From Lachnospiraceae bacterium (GTDB lineage Bacteria; Bacillota; Clostridia; Lachnospirales; Lachnospiraceae): a stretch of 11,135 nucleotides of DNA. Shown piece after piece: positions 6,895 to 11,135 of this stretch. The notes beneath the pieces were generated by a model that had not been told where the DNA came from, did no database searches, and saw nothing but the letters and a program-made list of their open reading frames with translations. The translations under genes and the position numbers were made by a program. The DNA lies in NCBI GenBank assembly GCA_021205045.1, contig JAJPYH010000265.1, positions 1 through 11,135 of the forward strand, read 5' to 3'. Every line of letters begins with the position of its first letter. The first letter of the stretch is position 1.

Positions 6895-7287
6895 ATGAGA
6901 ATTGATCATGTGGGTTATGCAGTCAGAAGGATGGAAAAGGCAGTACGCACCTTTGAAGCCCTTGGCTATCAGTTTGACGAGCCTGTGGATGACCATGACA
7001 GAAATATCAGAATCAGGTTTGGACAAATGGACGGATACCGCATTGAGCTTGTACAGCCTTTATCCCGGGAGGAGCCGTCGCCGGTGGATACCTACCTGCG
7101 CAGAGTGGGCTCCATGCCCTATCATATCTGCTATCGTTCCGATGCCTTTGAGCAGGATATTGACGATCTGTGCGGGAAGGGCTTTCAGGTGCTCAATGCT
7201 CCTCAGCCGGCAGCGGCATTTTCGGGGAAAAGGGTATCGTTTCTGATTCATCCGGCCATCGGCATGCTGGAGCTGGTGGAGGAATGA
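6895..7287 (+). CDS. VOC-fold protein related to methylmalonyl-CoA epimerase/glyoxalase
   Basis: A 130-residue metal-binding vicinal oxygen chelate protein made of two beta-alpha-beta-beta-beta modules. Likely metal ligands are H5 (IDHVGYAV), E51 (YRIELVQP), H77 (MPYHICYR) and E126 (GMLELVEE), in the order expected for this fold. Family members catalyse epimerisation, isomerisation or ring-opening beside a carbonyl. GGAGAGG at 6880-6886 lies eight bases before the ATG, and the gap to the FkbH-like gene is 30 bases, so the two are probably co-translated in time. I suggest it modifies or epimerises the acyl group made by the FkbH/ACP pair, but a role in sugar modification cannot be excluded. 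Substrate unknown. Confidence 0.82.
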   Translation: MRIDHVGYAVRRMEKAVRTFEALGYQFDEPVDDHDRNIRIRFGQMDGYRIELVQPLSREEPSPVDTYLRRVGSMPYHICYRSDAFEQDIDDLCGKGFQVLNAPQPAAAFSGKRVSFLIHPAIGMLELVEE

Positions 7288-7316
7288 GAAGTATAAGCTA
7301 AGGGGGCGGGAAAACC

Positions 7317-8411
7317 GTGAAAATACTTTATGTTACAACAGTGTCAATTACGATGAGCTTTTTTGAGGCGCATTTCCGGATGCTGCTTGAGGAGGGGCAT
7401 ACCGTAGAACTGGCCTGCAACTGCGAGGAGCCCCTTCCTGATTTTTGCGTTGATATGGGGTTAAAGGTATATTCCATTCCCTTTTCCCGCTCTCCGCTGT
7501 CCAAAGATAATCTGACCGCTGCCGGAGAGCTGAAAAAGGTGGTGGAAGCAGGACATTACGACATTGTCCATACTCATACGCCCACGGCCTCCGCCTGCGT
7601 CAGGCTTGTGTGCAGGAAATTCAGAAAGCAGGGCCTGAAGGTGTTTTACACTGCTCATGGTTTTCACTTCTATCAGGGGGCTCCGGCGAAGAACTGGCTT
7701 CTGTTTTATCCCGTGGAATGGCTCTGCGCCCACTGGACGGATGTGCTGATTACCATCAATAAGGAGGATTTTGAACGCGCGAAAAGATCCTTCAGGGCCG
7801 GAAAGGTTCTGTACATTCCCGGAGTCGGGATTGATCTGGAGAAATTCGGAAAGCAGTCGGCGGACAGGACGGCAAAAAGGCGGGAGCTAGGGATTCCTGA
7901 AGACGCTGTTCTGCTTTTATCGGTCGGTGAACTGAATGAAAATAAAAACCATGAAACCATGATAAAAGCCCTGAAAGGCATGGATATATATTATTGCATC
8001 GCCGGACAAGGGGATAAGGAAAGCAATTTAAGAAAACTGGCCTCTGAACTGGGAATGGAAAACCGGGTGAAGCTTTTAGGGTACAGGAAGGATGTAAGGG
8101 AGCTTTATCAGACGGCGGATGCTTTTGTATTTCCTTCCTATCGGGAAGGTTTGTCCGTGTCGCTGATGGAGGCGATGGCCAGCGGACTTCCTTGCGTGGC
8201 CAGCCGGATCCGGGGCAATACGGATCTGATTGATGAAAAGGGCGGCGTATTGTTTGACCCTCATAGTACGGATCAGGCATCGCAGGCTGTCAGAACCCTG
8301 CTTGCCGGCAACAGGAGGGCCATGGGAGAGTACAATATGCAAAAGGTCAGAAGATTCAGCACCCAGGATGTCATCTGTCAGCTGAGAGATGTGTATGCGG
8401 TGGTCAACTGA
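7317..8411 (+). CDS. GT4 family glycosyltransferase (PglA/EpsD-like)
   Basis: A 364-residue GT-B fold, retaining glycosyltransferase starting at GTG; the purine-rich AGGGGGCGG at 7301-7309 is its ribosome site. The N-terminal acceptor domain shows VHTHTPTASA and YTAHGFHFYQG. The C-terminal donor domain starts near residue 197 with LLSVGELNENKNHE and contains the EX7E element PSYREGLSVSLMEAMASGLP (E277 and E285), which binds the nucleotide-sugar. The HGFHFY/GELNENKNH pattern is common in transferases adding the second sugar to an undecaprenyl-linked bacillosamine or GalNAc (PglA, EpsD). It probably acts at the cytoplasmic membrane face right after the PglC-like enzyme. The donor sugar is not predictable. 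Confidence 0.9.
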   Translation: MKILYVTTVSITMSFFEAHFRMLLEEGHTVELACNCEEPLPDFCVDMGLKVYSIPFSRSPLSKDNLTAAGELKKVVEAGHYDIVHTHTPTASACVRLVCRKFRKQGLKVFYTAHGFHFYQGAPAKNWLLFYPVEWLCAHWTDVLITINKEDFERAKRSFRAGKVLYIPGVGIDLEKFGKQSADRTAKRRELGIPEDAVLLLSVGELNENKNHETMIKALKGMDIYYCIAGQGDKESNLRKLASELGMENRVKLLGYRKDVRELYQTADAFVFPSYREGLSVSLMEAMASGLPCVASRIRGNTDLIDEKGGVLFDPHSTDQASQAVRTLLAGNRRAMGEYNMQKVRRFSTQDVICQLRDVYAVVN

Positions 8412-8425
8412 GAGAGGACGGGGAA

Positions 8426-9439
8426 ATGATTTCAGTAATTGTCCCGGCGTATAATGCGGAGCGGTTTATAGAGAATGCACTGAACAGTGTGCTTCGGCAG
8501 ACTTGCTCTGATTTTGAGATCATTGTAGTTAATGACGGCTCACAGGATTCCACAGACAGGATCTGCCGGAAAATGGCTGCGTCAGATCAGAGGATTCGTT
8601 ATTTTGGCAAAAAGAATACCGGTGTCTCCGACACCCGCAATTTTGCTTTTTCCAAAATGACAGGAGAATATGTTTTTTTTCTGGATGCTGATGATTTCCT
8701 CCCGGAGAAAGCCTTTGAGCTTCTGATGGCGGAGATGGAGAAGGGTGATTGCGACGCGGTATATGGGAATCACGCTTACAGCTACGGTGCAGATCCTCTG
8801 CCCCGTGTTCCCCGGATTGCGTCCGGCGTGTATCATTGGGATGAGCTGAAGAATATTTTTCTGGATGATGGGACATTAACCGGGATTCTCTTTGGAAGCG
8901 ACTGCGGCGTCTTGTATAAAAGCAGTGTCATTCAGGAGCATCATCTGCGGTTCTGCTGTGAGATGAAGGTGAATGAGGACGGACTTTTCAATCTGGAATT
9001 TTTGATGGCTGCGTCACAGATCAGGGTGATGGAGGAGCCTTATGTCTATGTTTATAATCAATGGAAGAGCCATGCGGACAGGCCCCTTGAGAGGGATTAC
9101 AGATTTGACAGTTCCGAGAGGATCATTGAAGCCTGCCTGGAGGGAAAGGGACTGAAGGAAGAATTTGCTGATCAGCTGTCCTGCCGGAAGGTGAGCGTGG
9201 CCTTCTGGAATGCGGTCAGGGTGAAGGATGCGAAGACAGATCTGAAACAGGCTTGCCTTTATCTGCAGGAACTGTTTGGCGATCCTGAAGTGAAGGAAGG
9301 ACTGAGATGTCTTGACTATTCCCGGATGAGCAAATATAAAAGAGTATTTTGTTTTCTGATGCGCCGCCGGATGTACGCGGCTTTTTATCTGTTGCTCCGC
9401 TATATCTATCCGATGGCGGAGAAAGTAATCAAGAGGTAG
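8426..9439 (+). CDS. GT2 family glycosyltransferase
   Basis: A 337-residue inverting GT-A fold transferase. The family start is clear: ISVIVPAYNAERFIENALNSV, the nucleotide-binding VVNDGS with D37, NTGVSDTRNFA, and the metal-binding FFLDADD (D87, D89, D90). The C-terminal half is variable; a basic, hydrophobic stretch at about 310-330 (MRRRMYAAFYLLLRYIYP) may hold it to the membrane. AGAGAGGA directly after the upstream stop supports the ATG, with a 14-base gap to the GT4 gene. It most likely adds a later sugar of the repeat unit; donor and linkage are unknown. Confidence 0.9.
   Translation: MISVIVPAYNAERFIENALNSVLRQTCSDFEIIVVNDGSQDSTDRICRKMAASDQRIRYFGKKNTGVSDTRNFAFSKMTGEYVFFLDADDFLPEKAFELLMAEMEKGDCDAVYGNHAYSYGADPLPRVPRIASGVYHWDELKNIFLDDGTLTGILFGSDCGVLYKSSVIQEHHLRFCCEMKVNEDGLFNLEFLMAASQIRVMEEPYVYVYNQWKSHADRPLERDYRFDSSERIIEACLEGKGLKEEFADQLSCRKVSVAFWNAVRVKDAKTDLKQACLYLQELFGDPEVKEGLRCLDYSRMSKYKRVFCFLMRRRMYAAFYLLLRYIYPMAEKVIKR
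9431..9437 (+). promoter_or_regulatory. Ribosome binding site supporting the TTG start of the flippase
   Basis: AAGAGGT lies eight bases before the TTG at 9446 and overlaps the stop codon of the GT2 gene. No ATG or GTG nearby in frame gives a better site, and the TTG start keeps the usual short basic N-terminus (NKQYKK) of flippases. Confidence 0.7.
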
Positions 9440-9445
9440 TCTGTA

Positions 9446-10867
9446 TTGAACAAGCAATATAAAAAACTGAGCGTCAACGTGGCCGCCATCACCATCGGCA
9501 ATTTTTCATCCAAGATTTTATCCTTTCTGATTGTGCCCATTTACACGGCGGTTCTGACCACCCAGGAGTATGGGATTGTGGATACACTGTCCACCACCAT
9601 CAGCCTTCTGTATCCGTTTTTTACCCTGCTGGTCAGTGAGGCGGTGCTTCGTTTCGCGCTGGACAAAAACGCGGATCAGAAGCAGATTTTCTCCATCGGC
9701 TTCTGGATCACGATTTTTGGTTTTTTAGCGGCGCTTTTGGTTTCTCCTGTTTATTTTCTGTTTGACGGCCTGCAGGGCTATTATGTTTATTTCATTCTTT
9801 ATTATTTTGCGACCACCCTGCAGATGGTGCTGAATTATTTTATTCGGGGGATTGAGAGGGTCAAACTGTTTGCCTTCAACGGTTTTCTGGTGACCTTTGT
9901 ATATCTGCTTCTGAATATTGTGTTTCTGCTGGTGCTGAAAATCGGGGTACACGGTTATTTTCTGGCGCTGATTATTTCCAGTTTTGCGGGCTGCGCCTTC
10001 ACATGGATCGTGGCGAGGCTGCATCATTATCTGATCTGTCCCTGGAGGATGGACAGGACGCTGATCGGGCAGATGCTGCGCTACTCCGTTCCCATGATTC
10101 CCAACTCCATCAGCTGGTGGATCAGCACCTCCGCGGACAAATACATTCTCATTTTTTTCCACGGCTACGCGCTGGCGGGAGTCTATGCCACCTCCCAGAA
10201 AATCCCCTCCCTGTTTGCCATGATCGGCACCATTTTTCTGAATGCCTGGCAGATTTCGGCGGTGGAGGATTTCGGCAGTGAGAAGTCCAGATTATTCTAT
10301 TCGGATATTTACAGAAAATATTCTTCCCTGAATATTGTGGTGGTGTCCGCCTTTATCTGCGGCACTCAGCTTCTGTCCAGGATTCTTTTTGCCAGTGAGT
10401 ATTACGAGGGCTGGATATATACGCCGGTGCTGTTATTTTCCTTTGTGTTCCATGCACTGGCCGGATTCCTGGGGACGATCTACACCTCGGCCAAGGAGAC
10501 GAAATTTCTGTTCGGCTCCGCGGTGGCGGCGGCTGTGGTCAATATTGCCCTGAATTTTATGCTGATACCGGGACTTGGAGCCATGGGAGCGGCCTGGGCC
10601 ACCCTGATCAGCTATTTTGTGATGTGGCTGGTGAGACTCTTAGATTCCAGGCGTTTCATCCGGCTGGATATTCATCTGAAAAAGGACGTTGTTTCCGATG
10701 TGCTGATTCTGGTGCAGATGGGACTATTATATCTGCAGACGATTCCTGCCTACATAGGAGTGTTCGGAGTGTTTTTCCTGCTGGTGTTTTTGCACAGAGA
10801 GATTGTGGTTGAGGTGCTGCATCTGGTGACTGACAGGCTGCATTTGATGAGAGGAGACGCGGAATGA
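9446..10867 (+). CDS. wzx: Wzx-type polysaccharide flippase (MOP superfamily)
   Basis: A 473-residue integral membrane protein, predicted to have about 12-14 hydrophobic helices, that moves undecaprenyl-linked oligosaccharide to the outer face of the membrane. The N-terminus NKQYKKLSVNVAAITIGNFSSKILSFLIVPIYTAVLTTQEYGIVD is typical of Bacillota Wzx proteins, as are the central PMIPNSISWWISTSADKYIL (helix 7 region) and the later GAMGAAWATLISYFVMW. It starts at TTG six bases after the GT2 stop and its own stop overlaps the next start (ATGA). Such flippases diverge fast, so its substrate cannot be named. The presence of Wzx implies a Wzx/Wzy pathway or a transfer to protein or lipid, not an ABC-type export. 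Confidence 0.93.
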   Translation: MNKQYKKLSVNVAAITIGNFSSKILSFLIVPIYTAVLTTQEYGIVDTLSTTISLLYPFFTLLVSEAVLRFALDKNADQKQIFSIGFWITIFGFLAALLVSPVYFLFDGLQGYYVYFILYYFATTLQMVLNYFIRGIERVKLFAFNGFLVTFVYLLLNIVFLLVLKIGVHGYFLALIISSFAGCAFTWIVARLHHYLICPWRMDRTLIGQMLRYSVPMIPNSISWWISTSADKYILIFFHGYALAGVYATSQKIPSLFAMIGTIFLNAWQISAVEDFGSEKSRLFYSDIYRKYSSLNIVVVSAFICGTQLLSRILFASEYYEGWIYTPVLLFSFVFHALAGFLGTIYTSAKETKFLFGSAVAAAVVNIALNFMLIPGLGAMGAAWATLISYFVMWLVRLLDSRRFIRLDIHLKKDVVSDVLILVQMGLLYLQTIPAYIGVFGVFFLLVFLHREIVVEVLHLVTDRLHLMRGDAE

Positions 10868-11118
10868 GAGTATCTTTGAAAGCGCTTGGTCAGATCAATC
10901 CATTTACGATGGAGAAGGAGAAGCTGGATCGATGGGCCTGGGCCTTTATCGCTTTTTGCTTTTGCTGGACGGACCTGGCGGATTACTATTACTGGTGCGA
11001 CATCAAAAAGCTGGGCGTGTGGGTGATCGCCGCCCTCTATTGCTATATCCGCTTTGATATATATAAAAAATGGAAAAAGCATCATATCATCATCGGCGTC
11101 CTGCTTGGGATTGCCTGA
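10864..11118 (+). CDS. Short membrane protein, possibly a truncated Wzy-like polymerase
   Basis: An 84-residue ORF whose ATG overlaps the flippase stop (ATGA); AGAGGAG at 10850-10856 gives a strong ribosome site, so it is probably translated. A polar N-terminus of about 22 residues is followed by hydrophobic segments at about 24-44 and 50-63, a basic loop (YKKWKKHH at 67-74) and the beginning of a third segment (IIIGVLLGIA) that is cut by TGA at 11116. The same frame after the TGA reads W-I-Y-F-F, which would continue a membrane helix. That hints at a premature stop in a longer gene, but only 17 bases remain. No family was recognised. Position after wzx fits a polymerase (wzy) or a small accessory membrane protein. 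The window end hides the answer. Confidence 0.55.
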   Translation: MRVSLKALGQINPFTMEKEKLDRWAWAFIAFCFCWTDLADYYYWCDIKKLGVWVIAALYCYIRFDIYKKWKKHHIIIGVLLGIA

Positions 11119-11135
11119 TGGATTTATTTTTTCAA

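Overview
The window is most of a surface-polysaccharide (capsule, exopolysaccharide or general glycosylation) gene cluster. It probably comes from a Gram-positive gut-type Clostridia, Lachnospiraceae-like by overall feel: strong GGAGG-type ribosome sites, GTG/TTG starts mixed with ATG, balanced base composition, and Bacillota-style enzyme variants. The genus cannot be fixed from sequence alone. All genes lie on the plus strand with short gaps or overlaps and no visible internal terminator, so they look like one operon read from a good extended -10 promoter at 22-50.

Layout. 1-281: promoter and a leader of about 225 nt. 282-4803: four genes matching the Campylobacter Pgl set for N,N'-diacetylbacillosamine: a membrane-bound UDP-GlcNAc 4,6-dehydratase (PglF type), a PLP aminotransferase (PglE type), a phosphoglycosyl transferase (PglC type) and a left-handed beta-helix N-acyltransferase (PglD/NeuD type). 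4804-4954: a degenerate tandem repeat of about 30 bp. 4955-7287: a three-gene insert with an acyl carrier protein, an FkbH-like HAD-IIIC protein and a VOC-fold protein. 7317-9439: a GT4 and a GT2 glycosyltransferase. 9446-10867: a Wzx-type flippase. 10864-11118: a short membrane ORF that stops inside a hydrophobic segment just before the window ends.

How they may work together (inference from families). The first genes turn UDP-GlcNAc into a UDP-4-amino-4,6-dideoxy sugar. The PglC-like enzyme puts an amino-dideoxy sugar phosphate on undecaprenyl phosphate, the two glycosyltransferases extend it, and Wzx flips the lipid-linked oligosaccharide. No polymerase is recognisable; the last short ORF could be a broken one.

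The most interesting part is the ACP-FkbH-VOC block. FkbH proteins are known to load a glyceryl group from 1,3-bisphosphoglycerate onto an ACP, usually for polyketides. There is no polyketide synthase here, so the block may supply a glyceryl-type (or other three-carbon) acyl group to decorate the amino sugar, perhaps through the adjacent PglD-like acyltransferase. The repeat array between that acyltransferase and the ACP is a second oddity: each unit resembles the ACP ribosome-binding region, and it is spanned by a 52-codon ORF that overlaps both neighbours by four bases.
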